64,000 bases of DNA from the NCBI GenBank assembly GCA_037975125.1, contig CM075857.1, positions 68,775,899-68,839,898 on the forward strand, in the 5' to 3' direction. The stretch comes from Latrodectus hesperus. Lineage: Eukaryota; Arthropoda; Arachnida; Araneae; Theridiidae. A program made the translations under genes and the position numbers. Under the pieces are notes generated by a model. The model searched no databases. It had not been told where the DNA came from and saw only the letters and a program-made list of their open reading frames with translations. Every line of letters begins with the position of its first letter. Position 1 is the first letter of the stretch. Positions 40,801-64,000 of the stretch are shown piece by piece.

Positions 40801-42767
40801 GTTTTATAATTTCAAATTCCTAATTAATATATAGAAGATCAGTATCATTTAAATATATTAAAATAAGTTATACAATGAAATAAGTGTGTATGCATTTTAG
40901 CATTTAATTTTACACTGCTAAAAGAATTTAAGGTGGAATTTTAGAAAATGTTATCAACACACAAAAGAAAATAAAACCATGATTATAAAATAATTCTCAT
41001 TTCACACTTCTAAGAAGTTTAATATCATAGTTTCTCAGAAAATTAGAAATAAAAGTTATTTTTATAGATGATATTAATAATGGTTATTTCATATTTTTGA
41101 AAGATTAACCTAAGGCTACAAAAACATAAACTTTTCAATGGATACCAAATTATTAGTATAAAGTAACTAGTTGAAAAATTTGGAAACTATTCTTGAATCA
41201 TTAAATTGAATGAAACTATTTTCGCAATTTAGCTAACACAGAAAATATGAAAAATTTTCTTCACATTAAATGTTTTTCATGACAATTGTGTCAATAATAT
41301 AGAATAATGCAATATCAATTATATTTTCTTGCTTTTCAAAAACTTTGCAAAAAAAGGGAAATTGTTTGCATTTATGTTATATAGATTAAAAGTTAGAATT
41401 ACAAATATTTAAGGATAAATATTTATCGAAATCAAAATAAGTTAAAAATAACAAGAATCTGAATGTGGTTAACAGTCGTACTTATATTTCAACTACTCTA
41501 AAATTAGATTTCCGCCAATAAGCATAAATATTTGACTCTGTTGTTTGGTATCCATAATAATATTTGTCTTCATGTAAAAAATGTATATAATCAAACAAAC
41601 CTATATAAAATTTATTTTTTGAAAATACTAATTTCAGTAAATATCATTTCTATTAACGAAATGGTTATAGAAATGATATTTATTATAGAAATGATAGTAC
41701 ATATACAATTCCCCATTTCCCACAAGTTTATCATTTCAATCAATTATAAATTTTGTTTTTCAAGAAACCTATTACGGAAAAGTGAGACTAATTTCCTGTT
41801 TTATTATAAAAAATTAAAAATTTGTTAAAATTAAAGTTGTAAAAACATTTGCTTAATATATTCCCCAGAAGCTTGTGAAAATTCTTTAATTACTTTTGCA
41901 AATGTTTAAAAACACATTTTGGCAAATTAATCTACATTTCTTATTGTAATACCTTAGATCACAGCCCCACAAATGAAAGTTAAAATCAATTATTTAGAAT
42001 TGGTAAGGCATTTCATAATGAGTCATTTCCATGTTCAATTTCTAGTTTTTCGAAATTTTAAACATTTAGAAAAACTTAAAATAATCAATAAATAAAAACT
42101 ATTACAACTTCTTATAATTTAAAGTAATAAGCATCTCATGATTGACAAATAAACCATGAACAAGCTATTTTCTAGTAGTTTTTAAGAAAAATATGTAAAA
42201 AGAGGGGCGCTAACCTAATAATGTATTGATCCGGTACGATTTTCTTTACTACTGAATGAGGAAAATTATTGCTCTGTTGAAAATAAGAACTTGGTGTCAA
42301 TAAAATTTTATGTTTTATTTCATCTTTGAAACATTTACGCAATGATGGAAATTTCGGACAATAAACTGTATAATACATTATTTTCTATCCCTTTAATCAT
42401 AAAATAATAATAATTGGATAAATAAGTGTGGCATTGTACTTGCAAAAATTGAGTAATTCTAATCTTTTTTCTTTATAAAATATTGAAACTAAAAAATTTT
42501 TAATTGCATTTTATTTGGTATTACGTATTTTAATTATTTCCTTTCATATATATACATATATATAATTCTTATATTATTTTAGACTGAGCTTTTCAACATT
42601 TGTTTGGCTGTTAATTTTAACAAATGATTTCTAGTTATTATTCATACAGTTAATCCTTAACATTTTAAGGGAGAATACCTATAAATTAGCAAATAATTCA
42701 TCAAGAAAATGACTGAAGTTCTGTTAGCTTTATGTATCCTGTTATACCACAAAGTATTTTCACTAAT
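37801..42767. other. long AT-rich stretch, no gene seen
   Basis: A slightly GC-richer patch at 40300-40620 and a 98-codon plus-strand frame (41532-41828, rich in Ile, Asn and Phe) match nothing I recognise. The 68-codon minus-strand frame at 42172-42378 is also unassigned. Confidence 0.5.
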
Positions 42768-42895
42768 TTGGTTTGTTAGCGAGTGCTTAGATTTTACAAG
42801 AGTGCTAGTTAGACCGAGAACAATTTATGATGGATTCCGAACCACTACAAATATCTACGCTTAAAGTGGTATAATTGAAACAATGAACTCTTTTT
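42768..42895 (-). mobile_element. degenerate SINE, family A (body only)
   Basis: The plus-strand text TTGGTTTGTTAGCGAGTGCT, CTAGTTAGACCGAGAAC and GGATTCCGAACCACTAC follows the family A body and tail. Towards the tRNA-like head the match decays: the B box region reads TATAATTGAAACA. The A box cannot be found. This is an old, probably 5'-truncated copy. Confidence 0.7.
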
Positions 42896-45197
42896 TAATG
42901 GGGAATATATAATACAGAATACTTTATTTTGCAGTAAAATCAATTATTTTTGAAGTACTTCCTTGTATGTTGCACACCGTCGATTGAGATCTCGTCAGTA
43001 TCATTAATGTAAGTTATTTTTTGTATATTTCATTTCAATGCACACATCTGAAAGCTAAGAAATAATTATCATTTTCATATTTATAAAATAATTATTGCAT
43101 CCCTTATGTAAATTTTATTCTTGGTTTATTTAAGGAATAAAATTATGAAGTCACCAAAAACAAATTTATTCGTTCCTTCTGAGCAGTAAAAAATGTCAAA
43201 ATACTTATAAGATTATAAAAAAAAATTTTGAAAATAAGTAGATTTTTTTTTAAATTATTAAGAAAAAATCTATTTATTATTAAAAAGTACATCCACACAT
43301 TTCATTAATGTTACATTGTAATAATTAATGCAAGAAACATAAATTGCTTAAAACCGGTAACAGGAAATATTCAGCAGTGAGTGACTATATAATAATTATT
43401 GTACTATATATCTCACTTTTGATCAATAATATTCTTTTAAGAATATTTATGACCAAGAAAAAAATATTTTTTCTATGAGAAAATGATTATTTACTAGGTG
43501 ATTCATATTTATTTCCTGTTATATTCAAGAAAAAAACTACCCATGTTCAAAGTTATAGCAAATTTGACAGTTTATCCTCGTATATTAATTAAAATTCATT
43601 TATAATCAGTAATAGAAAATCTGATTTATACCCAAAAAGGAATTGGAATCGGAAAAGCAATTAACATACAAAAAGTATTAGATGAACTTGCTTAATCATG
43701 TGAATTCTTAACAAGGGGTTTGTATAAGTCACTTAAAATGAAATTAAATGGTTACATTTACCGAGGAGAATTAAACACATTTCGCGACTGAAGACAAAGC
43801 TGCATAGTAGATTTAATACAACAATGTTGCTTTGTTTAAAATCCAAGCTAATTTTGTGAAGTACATAAACAATGAAGAATTTTTATGCGACATCTTCAAG
43901 TGAATTTCACGTGCATGAATAGAACTGCCTTTTCAATAGATATACTCTACTCTGTGGCACGACAGTCCATGTAGGCCATGACCTATAGTGCCCATCTCTG
44001 TTTTTTTGACAGAGAGGCCCGATTAGATGTCTTAATTAGGAGTTTCAATATATATACATGAAATCCACTTATTGTGGAAGTAATAAATTTAATGCTTAAA
44101 ATTGAAGTTTATTATAGATTAATAAAAACATTTGAATATTTTAAATTTTTTTATAAATTTCTTGTTTTGAAATATGAAAGACTGGAAAAATAAGATAATT
44201 GTTTCTTATTTATTTTGATACTCTTACTGTTAATAAAACAAATTGTAGGATTTCATGAAAAATTTTAAAACTTACTTCCACTGTTAATAAAATTTATATT
44301 CTGAATTTTTTAAAGTTAATTATATTGGCTTAAAACATAATTAGAACAAAACTTTAATTAGATGTTCAATATTTTTATGAAAATAATTAGAATTCCTAAT
44401 ACTGTAAATCGCGTGTTCATATATATGTCCATTACATTTATGACAGCTTAACTAAAGTAATTTATCTTGTTGACTACAATTCTGTATCACATCAACAGTA
44501 CTTTCTAATCCATTTTCTTGGCAAGTTTGGAAGATTAATCATGTTCACTTTAGAGAATGACCATGTTAATATACATTAAAATAATAATTTATTATAAGGA
44601 ATATTTTATCTGAAATTTATCTGAGTTGGGATATAAGTTAATCTAAACATCTGTTTTCGAGAGATAGAAAAGTTGATCAATAAAATTTTAATAAAAGTAT
44701 GGAACTTATCCGCCCATATCTCAGTTTCAGAAACTCAATATTGTAACAAAAAATATTTTTTTTGTCATTATAACAAAATATAATAACAAAAAAATTTAAA
44801 ATTTTGAAAATTAATTTATATATTTATCAAAAATATAATTTTGTTATTATTTTTAATATATTTAATTTAAAACTTTTATTAACAAATATTTTAGCAACGG
44901 AAAATAGTTTTAAGGAATTTATTATTATTTTATTTAAATTCTAAATAAATGTCTGAAAGCTTAAATTTTAAAACAAGGTTATAATTTTTGAAAACTTTCC
45001 AAGTATCAAATGTAAGATATGAAAATTACATAACATTTTTAATGTATAACCGATTCTAAGTAAACTTTTAATACATTATCTATATTACATAATATATTAA
45101 ATGAAGATAACCGTGCTTTGTTATTTACTTGTATTTCTTTTTAATCTAAGGATACAAATGCTTAAGTACCATAAATTATTTTGTAATGAAATTCAGT
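42896..45197. other. AT-rich stretch with an unassigned GC-rich island
   Basis: At 43950-44047 there is GTGGCACGACAGTCCATG, AGGCCATGACCTATAGTGCC and a small hairpin TCTCTGT/ACAGAGA. It has no open frame and reads like a transposon fragment, but I cannot name a family. The rest is AT-rich without signals. Confidence 0.45.
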
Positions 45198-45345
45198 TAT
45201 CATTTTTTGTACAAGAATGGGAAAAGAAAGATGCAGTTTAAAGGGGATTTCAAACGACATTCTTCAATCCTGGAATGAGGATTGAAACCATAAATTCTTA
45301 TCTTATTGAAGAGCAGAGCATTAAAGAATTTACAAACAGCTCGGC
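45198..45345 (-). mobile_element. degenerate SINE, family A (near full length)
   Basis: Plus-strand landmarks in family order are TCATTTTTTGTACAAGA, GTTTAAAGGGGATTTC, GAGGATTGAAACCATAAA (decayed B box) and ACAGCTCGGC (the family's 5' end). Substitutions are numerous, so it is older than the copies at 7.7 and 37.0 kb. Confidence 0.65.
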
Positions 45346-45764
45346 AAATGTTTAAGCATTAATTTTATGATATAAACACTCATATAGTTAATAGCTCAAA
45401 TAAAACAAAATGTGAAGTTTTAAACAATAAATTAATTGGGAAATGCATTCATGTATAAAATGCTAATTTTTTTAGTTTCTTTGTTCGTAAAAACTTAGAT
45501 AGAAATAAATTTACAGGAATCTGAAAAACGTGAGTAAATTATTGGTCAAGTTTGTTTTTGAAAGAAACGAAAACATATGAATGGAATTCGCAGATACCAC
45601 GAAGATTATTATGTATGCGAATTACGGATTTTGAATTACGGTATAAGATTAAAATGAAGTTTAAAAGCAATTCATTAATACAAGAAAAGAAGGTTCTTGC
45701 TGTTTTTAAGGATCCAAAAGAACATGAATTCAGAAAATGTAGCCTATTGTTATTCATCTGAGTA
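45346..45764. other. sequence between SINE and mariner relic
   Basis: Two overlapping open frames on opposite strands (plus 45552-45761 and the 3' part of minus 45539-45847) lie here. Only the start of the minus frame belongs to the mariner relic. The rest looks non-coding. Confidence 0.5.
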
Positions 45765-46340
45765 ATAACCATTGACATCCAGTATTTATTGCAATGTGTC
45801 TCCAGTTGTGTAATACTTTCGCGGTAAAACTTGAGTGTTGTAGACACAAAGCCCGTGAATACATGGTGTAAGTATGCTTTATTAGTGAAGGATTTTCACC
45901 GAAAATTTGTCCAGGGAAAAGAAAAGGTGGTAATCTGGTCGTATAAGGTCAGATGAGTATGGCAAAAAGTCTTCCAATTAAGTCGCTGTATGATATTCTT
46001 AGTCACCTGTAGGACATGCTTCCTCGTGTTATCGAAGAACAGTACAGCCTTGTGATTAAGCAATGCTGACTCCTTCTTCACAGCACTACAGGTCTATAGC
46101 GTTCCAATTGCTGCCAGAAAACTCATAATTAATCACTTGACGACTAGTTCACCAGACACTTGTATCATCACAGAGGGACAAATCACCCGACCTGAATTTT
46201 TGAAACTAATTCCTTGCCGTACGTTCATTCACAGCATTATCCCCAAATATTTGACATGTTCGGCGATTTTATGCAGTAACTGGTAAGTCCATTTTTAAGT
46301 CGTAAATCAAACATCGAACGAGCTTCTTAGATAGATCCAT
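45765..46340 (-). pseudogene. mariner-like transposase relic
   Basis: Reading the minus strand from an ATG at 46340, the N-terminal DNA-binding region shows MDLSKKLVRCLIYDL and NERTAR-FQKFRSGDLS, typical of mariner helix-turn-helix domains. After a gap it reads VFWQQLERYRPVV. Then comes a frame (46081-45896) with FFDNTRKHVLQVT and IQRLNWKT, where the Asp is the second catalytic residue. In a neighbouring frame PDYHLF (45938-45921) keeps the third. The C-terminus FYRESITQLETHCNKYW follows. About half of a normal mariner frame (around 345 residues) is missing in the middle, including the first catalytic Asp. Stops and frameshifts confirm it is dead. The terminal inverted repeats were not located. 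Confidence 0.78.
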
Positions 46341-48740
46341 TTCTCTTCGCTACTATACTAGTTACAATTGATGAATATGCTCGGTGGATTTGCTTTTATT
46401 ACAACTGATATTCATACTTTTGATTTTTCTACGTTATACATTAATTTACATACTTATTCCAACTTCATTCAATGTTATTGTACACGATTGCTCAATATTG
46501 GTTTCTTTTTAGCAAATATCTGACATAATTAAAATAAATTAGATTTTAAGGTAAATGTTTAACTATTTATAGCTATCTCTGTTTCAAGGAAATTTTTTAA
46601 AAAGCTACATATTTGAAGTTAATTAATAATTTATATATACATTATTTATTCAAAAATTAGCTTTGTAATAAATTAGAGATGTCTCTATATTATCTAAAAT
46701 AGCTATCATTTATTTAATTCGATTTTTATGACATTTTTAAAGCTATGCAGCAGCAAGCAGCATAGAAGATGAGAGAATTTTATCTGATATACTAAAATTG
46801 TTTTGAATGCCAATAACAAATTCCTTATATAATGTATATATTTAAATAATTTTAATTAAAAAAGAATTTAGGGAACAAAAATTGTTGTACTCAATGAATC
46901 TATATTTTATTTCAGCATTCATCTTAATAAATACATACGTTTTAAATTTTAGCACAATATTAAAATTGTAGTTTAATAAAAATTATAAGATAATTTGTTT
47001 TAAATATTTTTAACCACAATAATGTAAAATAATCATAACTTGGTATTAAACTATATTATTTATGTAAGAATTTGCTTAATACTTTGTCAATGTATAAAAA
47101 ATTTTGCGAGCAAAAATACTGAACAAATTTTTTATATTTATGGTTGCCTTAACAGTGCATCTGAGAAATTATTTGTCATTGATTTAATCGGAATCTCAAT
47201 AAGAACTGTACCTGAAAAAATATTTATTCAAAATTTACTTGACGTATTAATCTAGTTTTACGTTTCAGAAATATACATTTGCATAATTTTACTTTCTTAA
47301 AAATATTTTTAATCATGATTTTTTCGGGAACCTTGAGCAAACACATTTGCCAAATAAAACATGATACAAAAGTCCGATATTATTAACAAATATTTTAATC
47401 AAGATTGTATAACCCTAATGAAGATTTAAGAATAAAATTGAAAAGCAAATTACTAGGGGCATATTTAATCATTTGCAACGGAAAATTTTTAAACTGAAAA
47501 AGTTTTTCTAACCACTAGCACTTTATTCATGATTCATTTTAACAGATAAAAGCAGAAATTCCCCTAAATCAAAAAGCGAAAAAAAGCTGTAATTCATGCA
47601 ATACTGGAATGAGAAAACCTTTTCTCGAAAATTCGATACCTCTCTTATCAAAAGGGATTTGCAAGGACCATCTGTTATTCTCAATATTTTACTTTCGCAC
47701 CTTGAACAAAGGATTTCTTTTCAACGGTCATAGTGAAAGATCTCTTTGGTATTATTAACTGCATTTTCCTTTATATTTATTGAATAGCAGCGGTAAACTT
47801 TCTCTAGAATGAATTATTATTCAAAAAGAGTAGAAGTTATGCTGAATAACGAAATCTCTTGAAAATTTATCCTTGAATGTTTTTAAAGCTTTATTCAATA
47901 AACTTAATAATAGCTCTCGTTTAAGGGTTGAAATTAAGAATTTCAGAACTTAAATATTAATTACCTTCTACTTATTTCAATGTGAGGGTTTTATCAGTTA
48001 AACTTAAAAAAAAGAAAAATAATTTTGTTCTTCAAAGCAACTTTGTGCATTCACTTTAAAAATTGAAACAACTAAACTGGTTTTCATTAAGAAAAAAATT
48101 AATTTGTATTGTCAAGTATGTTTTTGTTTCATTAATCACCCTTAATTTCTATCCATATTATTTTTATAAAAATGATGAGTGGGAAAATAAAAGATATTTA
48201 AACGAAATTTTCTTTTAACATGAGCTTAAATCTCTTCTATGCTGCACTATAATATAAAGGACTTTTAAGTGCCTCTATGTTTTGAAATATAATGATTTTA
48301 TAGCAATTTTAAGAGTATGAGGTTTATTTCACAAAACAAAGCAAATAATTTTATTTGAAAATTAAAAAAAATAATTTAATATATTTTTGCATTGATGAAT
48401 CATATTCTTCGATGATAAAGTAAATTATGAATACTTTTAGAATTATTTAATCTTAAATTATTGATTGCACAGTTATCAGTACAAATCTGAAAATTTACTT
48501 GATAAAATAATCACTAGCTCGTTTAAATACGGAGCATGGTTAAGAAATTGCTTTTTAAATAATCACCATAATGAATATATAATTATCCCTTTATTAATAT
48601 TGCTTCATTAGAGATTTTATTGAAAAGTGATGATTCCAAAGCAAAAATCTAGATTAAAAATATCTAATTAGGTATTTCTGGAATCAAACATTTTTGATGA
48701 ATATCTGAATTTTCTATAAAACAGAAATATATTCTCCAAA
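46341..48740. other. AT-rich stretch, no gene seen
   Basis: A 71-codon plus-strand frame at 47040-47255 matches nothing known to me. A mildly GC-richer patch around 47600-47760 is unassigned. Confidence 0.5.
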
Positions 48741-48748
48741 CTTTTTTT

Positions 48749-49297
48749 GGTACTTTTCCATTTCGCCGGCGCAAATCTCGCCAAGCGAAAATAAAGTCGC
48801 CAATTGGCAACAACACACAGTTTACACATAAAAATTTTTAAATAATGTTGTTTTACATAAAATTTTTTTAATTTATTTATTTAATTGTTCTCGTGTTCAC
48901 GCTATGCTTGCAATGATGGCTGCCAGAGCCTCAATTTATTTACTTATTATATTAGATTACAATTTATCGGGTGATGCATATTTCAAAATCTTATTATTAT
49001 TATTTTTAAATTTTTTTATTTATTTTTAATGTTTTTTATGTGAATTTGTTACGATTATTATTTTTTAAGATATATTTTTAAAATCCAATTTTTTTAGAGA
49101 GATTTTATGAAATTTATAAATTTGTATCTATAGCAACATAGCATAAAATAATGAAATGGAATAAACAGAGTCGAAATAAAGTCGTTGACAGTAAAAGGCC
49201 GTCACATGTTTTTGAAACGTAGCAAACATTACTTGTATCGCCACTTGTATCGTTTTTGGCGACTTTATTGCCTGCGCTGGCGAAATGGAAAAGTACC
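48749..49297. mobile_element. non-autonomous hAT-like element with TIRs and 8-bp TSD
   Basis: The ends are 25-bp inverted repeats, GGTACTTTTCCATTTCGCC then GCGCA, matching at 24 of 25 positions (48749-48773 and 49273-49297). Both sides carry the 8-bp duplication CTTTTTTT (48741-48748 and 49298-49305). Eight-base duplications are the rule for the hAT superfamily. The sub-terminal motif AATAAAGTCG recurs near 48791 and 49178 and inverted near 49260, as expected for transposase-binding sites. The 549-bp interior is non-coding. The 69-codon minus-strand frame at 49128-49337 overruns the element's edge and is not a gene. The element would need a transposase from elsewhere. Confidence 0.85.
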
Positions 49298-49305
49298 CTT
49301 TTTTT

Positions 49306-60861
<11,556 letters not shown>

Positions 60862-60868
60862 TAGAATC

Positions 60869-61080
60869 GGCACAGGTGCCGTATAATCCATGATTCCAAA
60901 TTCTAAGTTTGGCGATTTTTTGGCTGATTTTCTTATGTATTATGATTTTTCTTATGTAAGCAACCTTGTTTTTGTTATGTCATACATATGGACACCTATA
61001 AGAATTATGCAGAAAATTCTATTTTGGTAACCCTGGTAAATTCAGAATTTGGAATCATGGATTATACGGCACCTGTTCCA
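60869..61080. mobile_element. 212-bp MITE with long TIRs and 7-bp TSD
   Basis: Positions 60872-60904 and 61044-61076 are perfect reverse complements over 33 bp (ACAGGTGCCGTATAATCCAT onward). Weaker pairing extends to both edges. The element is flanked by TAGAATC at 60862-60868 and 61081-61087. If one mismatch is allowed the duplication is 8 bp, which would fit hAT. The interior of about 130 bp is AT-rich and non-coding. The near-identical arms suggest recent mobility, or that the hairpin has been homogenised. Confidence 0.86.
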
Positions 61081-61087
61081 TAGAATC

Positions 61088-61576
61088 TACAATTCAAAGG
61101 ATATTTTAAAGGAAAAACAATAACAACCAAAGTTTTGATCATAATTTAATATCAATAAAATTTCGGAAAATAAATTTAAAAAGTTGTAGCAAAAATTGTA
61201 AGCATTTTGATATCTAAATATAGAACAAATATCCTGAGTGTCCTTCTTTTATCTTCATTTATTTTTAATTTAGAATTTAATATCATTGAATATTCCACAT
61301 ATAAAAGTGATTTTTTTATTAGTTATGTGACCCAATGGCTCAATAGCTTTATGCTACTTCCGGAATTATCAGCAAAGTATTGCGACAGCTATTGGGAGGG
61401 TGACCACTTTGCGCCTCACTGGATTCTAAAGCTTTTGTATTGGGGCGTGTGTACTTTAATCTGTAACTCCATTGAAATTTCACCAAATTTTTCCAAATTT
61501 GTTAGCTTAGGCTGTGTTGCGATTTGAATGCATTCGTACCATTTTAAAATTGGCTTTTATATTTAATATCATAAAA
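61088..61576. other. region with an unassigned GC-richer island
   Basis: The island at about 61320-61530 is covered by the second half of a 106-codon plus-strand frame (61207-61527), including YWEGDHFAPHWILKLLYWG. The first half of that frame is AT-driven. The aromatic-rich part might be a decayed transposon piece, but I cannot match it to a family. No start context, splice signals or poly(A) signal supports a gene. Confidence 0.4.
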
Positions 61577-61687
61577 ATCATGATGACGTGTATCCAAAAT
61601 GATGAAATCATGATGAAAGGTGATGATGAAAGATGATGAAATTATGATGATGTGTATCCAAAGTATCATGATGACATGTATCCAGAT
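61577..61687 (+). repeat. irregular minisatellite, ATCATGATGA-type
   Basis: The motif AT(C/T)ATGATGA(C/T)(G/A)TGTATCCA occurs three times (from about 61577, 61641 and 61665), with GATGAAA repeats between the first two. Confidence 0.8.
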
Positions 61688-64000
61688 TATAATTATTTAA
61701 CAAATGGACTACATATTTAAAATGATAACTTTAAACATTATTATTCATTACTTTTTCATTTATTCTTTTTCTTCATATGATTAGAAAAAAATAGCTCAGC
61801 ATTTTTCTGAAAAACAAAAACTAGTTCCTTCATATCACCTGCAAGTGTCCTTAAAAACATTTAAAAATGTTCCATTTCAAACATTTTCATTGTTATGCTA
61901 TATGAACACAAAGATGGATTAATTATCTTGCAAAATTACTCACATTAATCATTTATATTCACTTGTCTAAGACCCTTACATCAAGAGAGATACATAAACA
62001 ATGCTACATGTACACTTGATATTGAATCAAATTCCGATTACACTGATCCGAATCATCCTCTCATATGGTTCTGAATTGATTTGATCGAATATGATGAAGA
62101 GGAAATATGAAGATCTATTAATGAAAGACATGATACTCTCTGCCTTAGATTAATATTGTATGATACTGAAACTAATTCGTTAGAATGAACTGCCAAATTG
62201 ATCTATATTTAATTAAGCTTTCTTGTATTGTGAAATTCTTTTTAAAGAAATATTTAAAAAATATTATATGAAAAGATAATTAGTGGTTGGAGTAATTAAA
62301 ACTAACAACTAAAATTGCAAATGTGATGGAACACAGGGAAAATGATGAAAATATTGATTGTTAAAATTTACTACTGAACACAGTTCACCATATTAAAATC
62401 AAAAAATAAACGCGATAAAAAGGAAATTAATTTTAAAGAATTTTTAAATATACTGTTTAAAGTTGTAATGAATTAGTAGCTGTAAAATACATAGCTATAA
62501 AACATGTATATTTCAGAAAAAAGGATATAAAATAATAAAACAATCAAAATTCACTTCCTTAATTAATAAGCAATAATTAGTGTCTATCAATATCTTAAAA
62601 ACAGTTATTTTTAATACAAAATAGTATTTGACTTTCTAAGCTGCCTATTGTTTGAATAAAATGAAAAATTCAGCTTTACAATTTAAAATAATTCTTATGG
62701 TTTTCAACCAAACATTTTCCTATTAAAGATTGTTCTATTAAGTTCGAAAGTATGTATATATTTAAAAATTACCTATAGTATTGATATTTAGATTACAGTA
62801 TTAAACAGAAAATTACATGCGAAATTAAAGTCGATCGAAATGCTAGAGGCACAATCTGATAAAAAAGCCAATTTTTCAAGGAAAATCAGCTTAATCTGTT
62901 TCCTTTCTTACTGATAACACTATTGAAAAATTTTAACTACCGGCTTATAGTAAATCAATTTCTAAGAAAAAATCTATTTTTGAACTATAACGCTCAATGA
63001 AAGGCTTTGGTTACACATTTTCAAAATTGGCTGAAAAATTTTAAATTCTTATGTTGGAAAGTAGCTGATTAATTCATAAATTTATAATCCTTTCATGCAC
63101 AAATCGAAGTTATTATTACGCGTCTTGTAATTTAAAAATATTACCAACAATTACATTGAAGTTGGAGTCGAATTCATAAATAGTTAAACAGAACCAACGA
63201 ATTAACAATTCAGTTTCTAGCGCAACAGTTTAAAAGTCATTTGACAAAAAATGACATCAATTATTCACTAATAGTTATTCATTGTTTAATTAAAAGTAAA
63301 CTTCAACAGATATTACTGTTCTGACATTTTATGAAATTTCATAGGTATGTATACATACAATTATATATTTTTTTTTTCAATTAATGCTCTCAATAACTAG
63401 TTAACTTTTACATACAATAGCAATATATACTTTTAGTTCTTATATGTATATGGTAACTTTTTTGTTAAATTTTATAACCTAAATTATAAGTATAAAAATA
63501 TTATAAGTTGCATTTTCCGATGTTTTAAATTTTATTCAACTGAAACATTTTAGAAAATCTTTCATTTTCAAAATAAACAGACTTTAATGTGAAACATACA
63601 GCACCTATAAAAAGATGTGAATTCATTAAAAGTTAAAATATAATTACATAATGCAAAAAAACATATTTACATTAAAAGGCGAAAACTTTAAAATATTGAT
63701 TAATACCTGTAAATTTTTACGATACCTTCTCTAACGCTGATAGTCGATGCTACTATACTTACAACAATTTAACAAATAATGTTCGCATTAAATCTTGGTT
63801 TTTGACAAATGGTTCGCATGACCATACATGTCATCTAGACATTAATGTACTCGATTTATGACTCAAGGTTGGTATAAAAACTGGATTAGTACTGAATCTT
63901 TAGACGAATGTAGCAAATAAAAATCTTATATCAAATATTTTTTATAATTTTCTGATTAAACTGAATTGTCATTTTCTTAAAAAATTCTTAGATGCAGTAT
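61688..64000. other. AT-rich stretch, no gene seen
   Basis: No open frame of note and no recognisable repeat up to the end of the window. Confidence 0.5.

Overview
This window looks like eukaryotic, very AT-rich, gene-poor DNA, most likely from an arthropod and probably a spider. That placement is an inference. It rests on the base composition, nine long (TA)n arrays, tRNA-derived SINEs, and the style of the degraded Ty3/gypsy, mariner and non-LTR coding remnants. I found no intact protein-coding gene, no intact tRNA or rRNA, no CRISPR array and no bacterial-type operon. The longest open frames are about 100 codons. Most are chance frames in AT-rich DNA, artefacts of (TA)n tracts (Ile-Tyr repeats), or pieces of dead transposons. 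The window could be intergenic or lie inside a very long intron.

Layout. At 2.0-2.3 kb there is a GC-richer island that may be the end of an LTR element. At 3.80-4.04 kb there is a strongly 5'-truncated non-LTR retrotransposon on the minus strand, with a poly(A) tail and an 11-bp target-site duplication. At 7.5-10.9 kb a Ty3/gypsy retrotransposon relic keeps pieces of Gag, reverse transcriptase, RNase H and integrase between two diverged LTRs. Its 5' LTR is split by a later tRNA-SINE, and a three-unit GC-rich minisatellite lies just upstream. Foldback structures occur at 15.73-15.82, 24.50-24.67 and 28.10-28.16 kb. A second SINE family has a diverged copy at 25.7 kb and a fresh copy at 30.6 kb, the latter set between two (TA)n arrays. 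A best-preserved copy of the first SINE family, with a 14-bp target-site duplication, lies at 37.0 kb, and older copies lie at 42.8 and 45.2 kb.

At 45.8-46.3 kb there is a broken mariner-like transposase on the minus strand. At 48.75-49.30 kb there is a 549-bp non-autonomous hAT-like element with 25-bp terminal inverted repeats and an 8-bp target-site duplication. At 60.87-61.08 kb there is a 212-bp MITE with terminal inverted repeats of at least 33 bp and a 7-bp target-site duplication. Two diverged copies of an unnamed dispersed repeat lie near 29.1 and 37.7 kb.

The elements do not work together as a system. They are a layered record of retrotransposon and DNA-transposon insertions in otherwise featureless AT-rich DNA. 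The nested SINE-in-LTR arrangement, the precise target-site duplications and the long perfect hairpin at 24.5 kb are the most informative signals.
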